From NCBI RefSeq assembly GCF_023101765.2, contig NC_064233.1, positions 6,285,501 to 6,349,500 on the forward strand: a stretch of DNA of 64,000 nt, in the 5' to 3' direction. Position 1 is the first letter of the stretch; the number at the start of each line of letters is the position of its first letter. Below are positions 34,165 through 45,612 of this stretch, piece by piece. Both the position numbers and the translations under genes were made by a program. Under the pieces are notes generated by a model. That model was not told where the DNA came from and did no database searches. It saw only the letters and a list, made by a program, of their open reading frames with translations. This DNA comes from Spodoptera frugiperda (lineage: Eukaryota; Arthropoda; Insecta; Lepidoptera; Noctuidae).

Positions 34165-34500
34165 AAAGAGCGTGTTCAGATTTTGAAAAACTGGGATTTT
34201 TGACTCCTATATCGACCATATAGTGATTATATGGGTAAGCTTTATTTTACCACTATTTTAAGCTTCGCAAAACGTATTTACGCATTCTTTCCCACTCATA
34301 AAACGGGTAAACTAGACAATTATATCTAATCACGGGTCTTTAAATGATTTTTTAACCTTCAGTGGGTGGTAAATTATAAGTAACCTGCGTTCGTATATTC
34401 TGTGTACTGATTTAATTTCAAATTCAGTACATACTTAGTAAAAGTTGGGCGATTAGTTGCCCAACAGTCGCGCCACAATCCCACAGTCTGAACACGCTCC
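34165..34500. mobile_element. Inverted-repeat element
   Basis: GAGCGTGTTCAGATTT at the left and AGTCTGAACACGCTC at the right; the interior has no ORF. Confidence 0.45.
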
Positions 34501-35574
34501 AATTTAGTCAAATTGTATTTATGGAAACACAAGGAAAAGTAATTTTTGTATAAATATATATAAAATGGTTAAAAAAAATTAATAATAACAATACATTATA
34601 GCAAAAGATCGGCCAAGTTTCTTAATATAATTATGCGAAAAATGTGATATAAATGTTTTCATTCAGGTATATAATGGTTGTAAACATATATCTATACGTA
34701 AGTTCATTTTATAACGGTACCCTTTCATTTAAACTGTTTTTAGTCCAGTTTTTTCGACAAAATAACTAAAATGGTTACTCACGAAGCTTTTCGAGAAGGA
34801 TGCTCGTTTAGTTTCAAGACACGATAGGGATTCATAATCGTCTGCAGCTTGCACGATGACTTCCACATGTAGTTTGACAACAAAATATTTAAGCAATCAT
34901 ACCATCAAGAATATAATAGTGAAAAACTAAATCTTTGTCTTGATTCTAGCGTTTGACAAAGTATTACATCACCTTTCATCGTTTTTACCCGACAGACAAG
35001 ATCAAAAATAAGTTGTTTTGATGTTCAAAAGTGCCTTTTCTATCAATATTTATCTAACATTAATTTATAAACCTTTTTTCATATTAAAATCATATTAAAT
35101 TGATTCATAAACTGGACTAAAAACAGATTAAAATCAAAACATAAACGAAACGTTGTGGTAGGACAAGCTTTCTACAATATAGTTCATTAAATTCTGTAGT
35201 TTTTGTGAAATTAACCTTAAATACTGGGTTATAATGTTCATTTTCAGTTAAAAGACCAAACCTTATAGCATAAACTAATTCAATGTAGATAGTATTCAAA
35301 TTTTACATTATATCAGTGTGAAAAACTAAAGGGCGAGCTAGGGCCAATATTTTTCATATCGCGCGTATGTAGTTGGAGAGTTTCCTTGGTCAAAAATATG
35401 TCCAAATGATTTTACATAAATTGACTTGAAAATATTTTTCATTTTCGTATCTTTTCTAGTAAAACAAATATGCTAGTTACCCTACAAAATATGACGCCAG
35501 ATATAACTCATATTTTCATTTAAAAATACTTTAAATATTGATTTTGACTACTCGGAAACTACCCAATACATTTT

Positions 35575-35790
35575 ATTATAACTTTCGTGAGACATATTAA
35601 ATTAATTATTATGTTATCGACTTACTCACGTAACTGTTTGACGAGGAACTCGACTAGTTAACGGAATGCTGCTCATGAATATGAGCCTCTAGCTCGGCTT
35701 GAAACTAGTCGAGTTCCTCGTCAAACAGTTACGTGAGTAAGTCGATAACATAATAATTAATATAATACATTTTGTTATAAAAAGGTTAAT
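35575..35790. repeat. rep-D copy with a perfect 59-base snapback
   Basis: 35601-35659 and 35703-35761 are exact reverse complements with a 43-base loop. The flank TTATAACTTTCGTGAGACAT is shared with the 40.8 kb and 45.5 kb copies. Confidence 0.75.
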
Positions 35791-35799
35791 TTCACAAAA

Positions 35800-38700
35800 A
35801 CTACAGTACAAGCTTACACTATAGTGTTTATACAAAATAATATAATATGCAATACTCAACGGTTTGCCGTGACAAGAAGAGTTTGGATTCAAACCGACCA
35901 GTTGTTGATTAGTAAAGGATTTTGGGTGAACTCATGGACATTAAAATATGTATTATAATAATACATTGTTAAAAAGCCGTCAGAACTTAGCTTGTATGTA
36001 AAATCACTTCTGAAATAATCACTAAATATGTTTATCATACCTTCAGTGCGTGATCGTGGCTTGGAATAAAAGCCCCGTTTCATTAAGTCGGTCGACTTGG
36101 TCGCCGGCAACAAGTTGCGCAACCATGTTGACACCAGGTCTAGTAATTTAATTGTATACTTTTTGTTAGTCGTACAACTGAAATTAATAGAGAATTACAA
36201 TATTTTTTTTACGTCTGAATTTAATTAGATTTTTGTATTTTTTTCTAATGAATTTCTATCCAAATCTTTCAGCTCAAAAAACAAGTTTCAGTATAATAAT
36301 GCAACATATTTAGTGATTGTTTTAAATTAAAAGTTTGAATTTATGAAGGAAGAAATAATTATAAACATGTTTTCGAAGAAATTCAAGTGTGAATAAAAAT
36401 AAAAATGTTAATAAAAGCGTCCCTTTGTATCTTGTGAACATTGGCTCAAGAAGTTAAAATACGTGAAAGAAGAAAGGATTTTGTCAAGAATGGTATTGTA
36501 AATGTGATAATAAATATGTCTTCTAAATATACGCGAATGCTATTTAATTTGAAATAAAAGTGTATCGCGTCAAAGTTTTGTGTCTACCTTATTAAATGCC
36601 TTCCCTACACCCCCCATTTTGAGTCGAAACTGCCATAGTTTTATGATATGGTAGAAATGAGTTCACCCAAGTTCTAAATAGCAGTTTTTGTAAATATATC
36701 TATATATATACTTACTGATTTTATTTTCTTCGTATAGGTAATATCAAACGTAATATTCTAAAATATGAGTGTCTACTTTTTTAGTAAAGAAACTAGGATT
36801 GTGTGAATGAAAAGTATGTCGATATAGAAACAAAATAATTTAGCGAGCCTCGCAGACTTTGTTTCGTCTGCGCATATTTGTAATTTTTTATATAAAGAAC
36901 CTAACAATGTTAAACAGAACGAAAAAGAATTAACGAACACATTTGGCGATCAATTTTTATATTATACTTACATTAATTGCGTTATTCATTAACTTTTAAT
37001 TCCAAATTCTAGCAATAGCTTTTTGTATAATCCAAAAGTCAATTCACAAACAAATAATTTGATTAAATATTTTGTCACATGATAGAAAATACACAGTGTC
37101 TCGCGTGGAGCCACGTTTTGCCACATGATGGGTTAATGACGATTTCTGGTAAAATAGCTGATTACTTTTCAACTGACATAATTCACACTTTCCAAAGTCC
37201 TTTACTAATAAAAGATGGAACTCATATACACCTTATGAACCGATATAAATATAAATAAACAGTTAAGATTTGCCTCCTAATGTTAGTGTACGAAAATACT
37301 ACATTTTCCCCGTAACTTTCAGTATTTTTTATATAAAAAACAAAATGTAAATAGCTGAGAAATGTACCTTAATAAACCTATTATAATCCTAGGCTTCCAT
37401 TTCAGACTAAATACATAGTGAATTAATAAATTATACTAGTTGTAGTTAGCAAAAATTGTACCATACAAAAGTGACAAAAAATAACCTCGTGTAGGTAAGG
37501 AGCAACACATACCATTAAATTTTGATAACTTATTTATTCAGACACACTTATTTCTCTTTATTGGACTCCAATTTTTGAGTTTTTAACACCAATTTTATAT
37601 TCACCGAAAAAAATGCACAATATTATTACATTACGATCGGCCATCTTTTTTTTTACTCAAACGTCAAAATTGGCGCCAATTCAGTTTCTTTTTTTTCTTC
37701 ATCGATCAGATAGGGGAATCAAATCACGCAGGGTTAAATACTAAAACTGCTGTACATAGTGCCTATTTGCAGTATATGAGAGAAATAAATACCTAAGTGC
37801 ATTTAGATACTTATCTACCTTACTATTGCGCATTGCAATACCTAGTAGAAGCTAGTTATCAGAAACACTAAGTACTTATGGATAATACTGATATAATTCT
37901 ACAAATTAGATAGCAAATAACATGAATATACACAATAATCAATAAAGAAATAGATAAATTAATAATGTCGCTAGTGTTTTAGTTTTTGTAGAAAAAAAAA
38001 ACAGTTTTTGCAAAATATATGCCACCGTTGACACGGTAATTACTCCATTTTAAATTATTTTTACAATCCTCATAAAATAGCGAATTGTCTATAAATATAA
38101 AAATAAGCATTTTAAGTAGATAGGCATAAAATTAATCGTTGAAAGTTACGGGGAAATTAGTATTTATAATATTTTAAATATGTAAGTAAAGTAACTAATG
38201 AATTAATTTGCTTTTTATAGGCACACAAGCGGATTACTTTTTCCTTTTTAAAACTAGACTGTCGTGTAATATCGACTTTTTTATCTTTCATACCTTCCAT
38301 TAGAATCGATTTTAGTATTTTATCTTAGTTTTCCTATCGGACTATTTAGTTCAAGAGTATATTTTGAAAAATAAATTGATTTAACGCATGTTCCGAAATG
38401 TCCCAGATTAATTTCAAAATAGAAAAAAAAAAATGTCTTACCTCGTAATGGACCGCGTTTTTTTTGACATTGACAGTTAACTGTCACTGTCAGCGAAAAG
38501 CGCGCGAATACGTCGGCAACAAAAAAACTTTAACGAAATTTTTAACGCTCTGAAACCTCAAAAACTTTTTATTATAATACACGCTGTAGTGATTATATCT
38601 ATTATGTAAAAATAATCATTGATGGGTCCCATTTAAATTTTGGCCTTCTATTCACCCGTCATTATACATAAATTCGCGTTATTTCTTTATTATTTACTCA

Positions 38701-38828
38701 AATCCTTATGTCAAAGGTACGTTTTGAGTGGTTTTTGTACCAATACACTTGTTAATTACCATTTTTATCGTTACTACGTCATATTTAAAATGCAACTGCC
38801 CAATATTTATCACGCTAGCATTTGACTA
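35800..38828. other. AT-rich intergenic stretch, nothing recognised
   Basis: No recognised coding exon, SINE or MITE beyond scattered short AT-rich matches. A lncRNA cannot be excluded from sequence alone. Confidence 0.45.
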
Positions 38829-38948
38829 AGAGTATCCTTAGTACTTTCGTTCGGCGCTCTGATTGGCCGGCTCTAATAAACCAACCAATCAGAGCGCCGA
38901 CCGCGCTCTCGTTTCGTTTACGTAAAGCAAACTCGTACTAAGGGTGCA
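38829..38948. mobile_element. Foldback MITE-1, left arm shortened
   Basis: Core TTCGGCGCTCTGATTGGCCG / CCAATCAGAGCGCCGACCGC and right end ACTCGTACTAAGGGTGC. Confidence 0.7.
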
Positions 38949-39430
38949 GTCAAAATGCCGCTTAGTATGAAGTTAACTGTTTTCATAGATATTCGTATAA
39001 TATTTAATTGTTGCGTATAAAAATAAGCTAAACTTAAGCTGTTTTTAAGTGAAACTTTATAAGAAAATTGGCAATAAAAACGCTACGAGAGTTGTACTCG
39101 CATTAAATTTAGTAAAATGTGTATCTACTGGAGATTAATAATTCTATTATATCGGAGACTTTGATGCAGTATATTTCCTTGGTATCAGACAATCTGATGT
39201 CCGTAGTTCTTTTTTAAATGTAACGGTGTGTCCATTCGACCGTGGTGTTTTTTTTTTTATTATTTAAACCATGATTTTTATTAATCAATGTTTAGTTTCT
39301 TCGTCCAAAGATGTAAGCTCTGGATTATTTTTTTAGTAAAATGCAGGGAGGAGTGCTGTACATGATGTTGTATATATAGTTTTAATGGAAAATAAAAGCA
39401 TTCTTTCTGTATTTTTTTGGTTTTATTTAT

Positions 39431-39676
39431 GTGTGTGCGAAGTTCCCCTTGACACTCTTCATGGTAGATATCCCACCCACTCGCACGAAGCGCTTCGCTT
39501 CAAGCTTCCTTGTGCGAACTGCTAGGGAGTGGAACTCTTTGCCGGAGTCTGTGTTTCCTGATGGGTATAATCTAGGTATCTTCAAAGTCCGAGTGAATAA
39601 GTTGCTTATGGGCAGACGTGCTCCATCACTTACCATCAGGCGAGATAGCGACCAAACGTCGAACCATCAGCTGTAA
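39431..39676 (+). mobile_element. LINE relic: C-terminal end of a non-LTR retrotransposon ORF
   Basis: An open 81-codon stretch contains FLVRTAREWNSLPESVFPDG then FKVRVNKLLMGRR, the conserved C-terminus of insect non-LTR (jockey/CR1-like) reverse-transcriptase ORFs. The ATG is incidental; the upstream part of the element is missing. Confidence 0.7.
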
Positions 39677-40227
39677 AAAAGACTACTGCTGGACTATCTT
39701 CTCTACATAAGAGGGTTTGACATAATTTACAAGCGTGGCAAGCAGGTTGGAAGATCACAGTTTAAAAGGTTCAGGTTTATCAGAGAGTGCTGCTGCCCGG
39801 TCTCTGTTAAATGTCCTTTAGAATGCTATTACGATGCCCAGAAGACTAGGGTGGTGACAATTGTAATCTCACCATGAAGCAAATACAATGAGGGGAAGAT
39901 ATAGGTAGAAGATACTGGATTTCGTATTTTTTATTTTGTATAAGAAAACAATACTTAGATAACACGAATCAAAGTTTAGGAGTGGGAGCTAAAAGAAGTG
40001 TCGCCACACGACATTTCAAATCAACATGTCTTCGAAAGTATTTGTCTCTGTAAGAAAATAATTAAAAATACGTGTCTAAAGTTTTATAATAATCTACAGA
40101 AGGACATTAAAGTAAAAATAAATTAGTCATCTACCCTATTATGTAGGTAGGTAACAAAAACTTTGATTGGACTGAGGAAACCCCCTAATTCGGGGACTTT
40201 TGGCCATCAAGTCCTTTCTCATACCTT

Positions 40228-40376
40228 TTTTAAGGGGCCAAACTCATTCAATGACCTCTCGCCTTGGGTGACGCGAAGAGTGTCAGACTCTTACTAACTA
40301 AAATCCACCTCATTCCTACTTCTGTTTTTCGAGCCGAAGCTTCGGTAAACCTGCTAGGTAATCTGCAGCTCTGGAT
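40228..40376 (+). repeat. rep-B copy
   Basis: Same order of blocks as 43670-43833, about 85% alike by eye. Confidence 0.65.
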
Positions 40377-40388
40377 CAGACATCGTAT

Positions 40389-40760
40389 CAGGTAAAAGAG
40401 CAGACGAATCACCTGATGGCAAGCAATCGCCGCTGCCCATGGACACCCGAATACCAGTGACGTTACAAGTGCGTTGCCGGTCTTTAGGAGGTTAACACTT
40501 TGGCTGCCAACAAAAATCTGTTGAAGGCGAATCCTCCGCTAGCGCCGGTCATTTTGACCTCCCATGGCAGCCAACGTGTTAAAAGTTTAACGGTTGTTGG
40601 GGAATCAGAGATTGGGCAGGGCCTTTAATTGGGCCTCCGATAACCTCACTCACCTAACGCAAGCGTTGTTTCACGTCGGTTTTCTGTGAGGCCGTGGTAT
40701 CACTCCGGTCGAGCCGGCCCAGCAGTGCCGAAGCATGGCTCTCCCACACTTAAGCTTTGC
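40389..40760 (+). repeat. rep-C copy interrupted by a TTAA foldback
   Basis: Starts GGTAAAAGAGCAGACGAATC and ends CGAAGCATGGCTCTCCCACA; interrupted at 40492-40582. Confidence 0.7.
40492..40582. mobile_element. Short TTAA-bounded foldback inside rep-C
   Basis: TTAACACTTTGGCTGCCA ... TGGCAGCCAACGTGTTAA, 91 bases bounded by TTAA on both sides, as in piggyBac-type MITEs. Confidence 0.6.
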
Positions 40761-40827
40761 GCGTCCTGCTGAGGAAGATCCTATTAGTGACTACTGAGGT
40801 GGTTTTAAAGAGGTAATTATCATTTTA

Positions 40828-40985
40828 TTATAACTTTCGTGAGACAAACCTATACTAAATTAATTATTATGTTACGGCGGTGTGTGTCGCGGAATGCTGC
40901 TCATAAATAGCCTCTAACATGGCTTGAAACTAGTCGAGTTCCTCGTCAAACAGTTACGTGAGTAAGCCGATAACATAATAATTAA
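40828..40985 (+). repeat. rep-D copy, ordinary form
   Basis: TTATAACTTTCGTGAGACAA, GCGGAATGCTGCTCATAAAT, GGCTTGAAACTAGTCGAGTT, GATAACATAATAATTAAT. Only the outer 16-17 bases are inverted. Confidence 0.65.
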
Positions 40986-41222
40986 TGAGGTAATTGTCAC
41001 CTATACTTACTACTCGTTCTCCTCAAAAGCCCATGTGTCGTTTGACGGAATCCCCTCAACATCAAAATGGGTTTTTCTATAAAGTTGTAGACACAATTGG
41101 TTATCTAAAAGGTGTTATCAATATTTACAATAAATATGTAAATACTTAGACTTGATAAAGTAAATCCTAAGTAGATATAGGTATCAGACTCAGTACAGTC
41201 ATTCATTTATATCGTCACGCCT

Positions 41223-42685
41223 TTAACCTTTTGAACGCCAGAGCGTAAACACATCGGCGCTCCTTCTACGCCAAGCCACAAATTCAGTACAAAAACCTAC
41301 AAAAAAAATAGTGATTCCAACATCTTAACTAAAAGTTATCGATAACCAATGAATCCGTGCTTTTCGTTCTATATTTTTTAAATAAATATTATTCGTTGCA
41401 TTGGCCTTTTATTTAACTTGACCCTATTTGGTATCATACTATCATTAAACAGCAGTTACTAAGTTCTAAGCAACCTAAAAGCAAACATTAGAACTACAAA
41501 CGAATAAATCAATAATATAATAAGGTACATCACTAATCTGGTTCGTGACGTCATCCGCCGACGTGAAGACACGTCTCTGGCGTGGCTGGCACGACTTTTG
41601 ACAACTTTCTCGCATGCGAGTAGGGATGTGATCATGTGATATTGTGGTACATAAAAAATAATAATATTTTATTATTTAAAACAATTTAACCTTTTGAACG
41701 CCAGAGCGTAAACACATCGGCGCCCCTTCTACGCCAAGCCACAAATTCAGTACAAAAACCTACAAAAAAAAATAGTGATTCCAACATCTTAACGAAAAGT
41801 TATCGATAACCAATGAATCCGTGCTTTTCGTTCTATATTTTTTAAATAAATATTATTCGTTGCATTGGTCTTTTATTTAACTTGACCCTATTTGGTATCA
41901 TACTATCATTAAACAGCAGTTACTAAGTTCTAAAAGCAAACATTAGAACTACAAACGAATAAATCAATAATAAGGTACATCACTAAAGTTCTTCAGTAGT
42001 CATTTGACTGTCAGCCATTTTTAATATAGCCTCGCACAATAATAATGCTTCAAATTTTAATATTACCACCGATCATAATAATAAATGTAGTAAAGCACTA
42101 GCAGACTCCCGTAGCGCTAATGACGTCACCGCTTGACGTCCATTCCCGTCTGTGGCGTACAGGTCTATGAGCTCTTACATAGGGATGCGCGAGAGTGGAC
42201 AGTAAACTATCGATTTAAGGATATCAATTATAAGTTCTTTTCCACATTTTTTTAAATATTATACATTAGGAATATTCAGATACGAATATTTGTCAGTAAA
42301 AAGTAATTGTCAAAGTAATAGTAAGCTACTTTCAATAAAATATTTCATAAATTTGGAATATAAGTTACCTTACCTACCCATCACTAGCTGACGTGTCTTG
42401 ACGTCTGTGGCGTGGGGAAATACACAATTTTACGGATTTCGATTAGCAATATTTGACGATTGTTTTTTCTTGTGAATTCAAATAATGAATATATCTTTGT
42501 GTCAATTTACAATATTTCACTAAAGTAGTTTGAAATAATAGGAAAAAGAAACACCGAAAACTTAATTTAGTATATTTATTTTGTATTTAAAAAATGTCGT
42601 TTTCTTGACGTCTATAGACGTCGGTGGCGTGTTTGGCACGATTTCGTTAGACGTCTATAAACGTCCGTGGCGTTCAAAAGGTTAA
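41223..42685. mobile_element. TTAA-bounded non-autonomous element with a duplicated left end
   Basis: Left end TTAACCTTTTGAACGCCAGA, right end GTGGCGTTCAAAAGGTTAA. The first about 300 bases recur at 41686-41985, including the TTAA. The interior repeats a GTCTGTGGCGTG-type word several times and has no transposase ORF. Confidence 0.6.
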
Positions 42686-42935
42686 TCTCCGAAGGGGTAG
42701 GCAGAGGTGCACATTATGGCACGTAATGCCGCTGTACAATGTACATCCACTATTTAATTTATGTTGTAAGTCCCATGTAATAGATGGTGAGCCTATTGCC
42801 ATATACCGGGCACATTTCCAGACTCCGTGCTACCACTGAGAAATTTTCGAGAAACCCAAAAAGGCCCAGAAATACTTCGCCCGACCCGGGAATCGAACCC
42901 GAGACTCCTAGCCTGGTAGTCACCTTGCAGTGCAG
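42686..42935 (-). mobile_element. SINE-1 copy
   Basis: Tail CCGAAGGGGTAGGCAGAGG and head CCCGGGAATCGAACCCGAGA, reverse orientation. It begins directly at the right end (TTAA) of the 41.2-42.7 kb element. Confidence 0.8.
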
Positions 42936-42937
42936 CA

Positions 42938-43050
42938 ATACTCTTAGAACGAAAATGGCGCTCTGATTGGTTGGTTCATTCGAATCAGCCAATCAGAGCG
43001 TCCAACGCGCATTCGTTTCGATTAAGTACTTTAAACGTAAACCAAACTTA
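42938..43050. mobile_element. Foldback MITE-1, partial
   Basis: GGCGCTCTGATTGGTTGGTT with CAGCCAATCAGAGCGTCC. It abuts the SINE-1 at 42686-42935. Confidence 0.6.
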
Positions 43051-43669
43051 CATTAATGTTTCTTGGCAAGGTAAAGGTAAATAAAATAGTACACATTTTT
43101 ATATAAAAACAAGTTTATTTTTAGACGACAATTCAATTGTTTACAATATGCCACACAGCAAATGTCACAATAATGTAGCTTATTTAGATTTAACGCCTGT
43201 TTTACCAACTTAATCTAGGCATTGCAATTGGTATTCGAGTATTCATTAACTAGATAAGCATAGTTAAACAAAATAGGTAGGTACAGGTACCTAGGTACAT
43301 TTGTTTGGTTTCAGTATAAAACAAGAACATAAAATTTAGTAAAACATTGAAGAAATAATAACAACAAAAATACAGAATGCTATAAATTCTATATAATATG
43401 CTCTATAATGCATACATGGTGACTAGGTACGTAAAATAATGGCATTTAGTTTCAATCAAATCTGTTTATTTTATAATTATTTTTTATTATACTGATACAT
43501 TAAACACCACAGACATTCCGTCCGTGCCTTTTTAAAATCAAATACAAATAGTTACTAATACTATAATATCACTTAACCATTGACATGCTACATAAATCAA
43601 TACAAAAACATAAATAACATCTACACATACAAAAATACAAAAGAAATAATTAAAAGTACAATAAAAAAT

Positions 43670-43833
43670 TACCCTTTTTTAAGGGGGGATAATCATTCAA
43701 TGACTTCTCCCGCCTCGGGCGAGGCGAGAGGAAGTGTCAGACTCTTACTGACTAAAAACCACCCCGTTCCTACTCCTGCTTTTCGAGCCGGAGCCCCGGT
43801 AAACCCGCTAGATAGACTGCATGCAGCTCCGAA
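43670..43833 (+). repeat. rep-B dispersed repeat, best copy
   Basis: A Pro/Ser-coding-looking but non-coding repeat: TTTTTTAAGGGGGGATAATC, CCTCGGGCGAGGCGAGAGG, GTCAGACTCTTACTGACTAA, TTTTCGAGCCGGAGCCCCGG. Other copies listed separately define its edges. Confidence 0.75.
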
Positions 43834-44248
43834 AAATATTGAACAAAAAAAGTAAAAAACCTCTTTCTAGATTTGCACCTTGTGGTAAGCAAAAAGCCAT
43901 AGGAATAAAGATTTTTTTTTATAATTTAGGTAATACACTAAACAAGGCTCTTACTCTTAAAACTAGACAGCTAGTCTCTTTCATATTATGCTTTGTTAGA
44001 AGTAAATTATGACTAGGAAATAATTAAAAAGAAAACTTATTTGTAAATGTCAATCTACAGTACTTAAGCGTAAGAAAAAATGCAACAGAAAGTAAATGCC
44101 TATATAAAATAAAACAGCGCTACTCAATAAAATATTTTTTTTAAACATTTTTTTTATTTTATTTTTTTTGAAAAGTTAAAACATTGTTATTGTCAAAGGC
44201 GTATTATAGCGCAAGAGAATTTTTAGAAGAAAAATTATTATAACATAA

Positions 44249-44598
44249 AGGTCTCAGCACACATATGGGATCGGAAAGGGATCGTAACCGTAACGCCTTT
44301 TGCCTCGCTGTCAACCAGGCGTCAACCTACCGTATGCACGTAACGAAAGCGTATCGGGTACGGAGAGACGTAAGCGCGGGTACGGAGAGACGTAAGCGCG
44401 GGGACGGAGAAACGTAAGCGCGGGGACGATGAGCCGTAAGCGCGGGAATTCAAGTTCGGAGCCTGTTCCGAGGCGAGGCGATTACGTTATTATTCCGATT
44501 AGTGTGCGTTGCAGTAGGGAGTTTAATACAAGCCATTCTGAACGGCTCGAGGCGATACGGTGACGATCCCTTTCCGATCCCATATGTGTGCTGAGACC
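44249..44598. mobile_element. Inverted-repeat element carrying a 22-base minisatellite
   Basis: GGTCTCAGCACACATATGGG and CCCATATGTGTGCTGAGACC are exact terminal inverted repeats, extended by ATCGGAAAGGGATCGT / ACGATCCCTTTCCGAT. Inside, 44356-44443 is four tandem 22-base units of the type GGGTACGGAGAGACGTAAGC. Confidence 0.75.
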
Positions 44599-45233
44599 CT
44601 AATACCGTAGTTTCTATCCAAAATTGCTTTATATTTGCCTCTATCTATTTCTTGTGGATATGAATATGGATGGATATGGTCAATGCTCCTTTTGTTAAAC
44701 AATATAAGATCCCATATAAGTACCCATATTCGCAGAAATAAATGAATTTGAATTTGACTTCTAAACAGTAGAGCTACTCGGTTCTCGAATATGAAGTTCG
44801 TTTAATCTTCGGCCGAAGGTTTTATTGATTTACTAATGAAATTACTTAAAATAACGTTTTATTTTTAATTTCATATCAAAACCTAGTTATTTATCAATAT
44901 TTCATTCGTTCATTTCACGAAAGTTCGTAATAAATGGAATTGTAGTATACAATGTGCGAAGTTTTTTCGTTTGATCGTTGAATTAGAGTTGGCTCCCATT
45001 ATTTCTTGCTTTTCAGCCTTTGGTATAGAATAAGTACGAAAATATACCTTATGTTTACCCTCATAGCAACTAATATGATAAATAAAATACGCGATACAGA
45101 GAAACCCTAGTTCTAAATTTCGTCAATAGAAGGCGCTTTTTATTTGAGATAATTTTTAAAACTGACGTCATGTAATATTTCAACCCAATTTTACTGTCGA
45201 TAGTGTAAATAAGTTCCTAACTTTAGGAAACAG

Positions 45234-45335
45234 AGAGTAAAGTTCCCTAAAAAAGGAGGATCCTCCGACCAGGCGAGGTGATCGTGTCTGGCGGGCTTTC
45301 TGCCCAACTGTTGTTCGTTGCGATTTTCTATCAAC
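45234..45335 (+). repeat. Dispersed repeat rep-E
   Basis: AGAGTAAAGTTCCCTAAAAA, GATCCTCCGACCAGGCGAGG, TCTGGCGGGCTTTCTGCCCA. One other copy at 63445-63545. Confidence 0.6.
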
Positions 45336-45411
45336 TTGTAACATATACATTATTTTGTGTTTTTATTTTCTCTTTTATTGATTTTCGTATCTAGGTAACA
45401 TTTGCAATTTT

Positions 45412-45596
45412 AATTATTATGTTAGGCCTATCGGCTTACTCACGTAACTGTTTGACGAGGAAGACAACTAGTTTCAAGCCACCCTAGAGGCTCATATTCA
45501 TGAACAGCATTCCACGACACACGACGCGGCGATTGTCGCGCTGCTACTGATGAACATATAATTAAATTAGTATGTCTCACGAAACTTATATTATGT
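45412..45596 (-). repeat. rep-D copy downstream of the ankyrin-NTPase gene
   Basis: Reverse orientation: TAATTATTATGTTAGGCCTA, CTCACGTAACTGTTTGACGA ... TAGTATGTCTCACGAAAC. Ends 17 bases beyond the gene's stop codon. Confidence 0.65.
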
Positions 45597-45612
45597 AATA
45601 AAACATTTGCTA

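Larger units (their letters stand above)
43051..45233. other. Intergenic stretch with rep-B and one inverted-repeat element
   Basis: Apart from 43670-43833 and 44249-44598 I see no gene. The remaining sequence is AT-rich with poly-T runs near 44140-44170. Confidence 0.45.

Noticed and set aside
42890..42935. tRNA gene candidates from intact-looking box B motifs (also at 53035, 54700, 59490, 63325)
   Set aside because: Each is followed by the same non-tRNA SINE body, and none folds into a full cloverleaf with a plausible anticodon arm by eye.
44356..44443. CRISPR-like array
   Set aside because: The 22-base units are directly tandem without spacers, so it is a minisatellite in a eukaryotic element.
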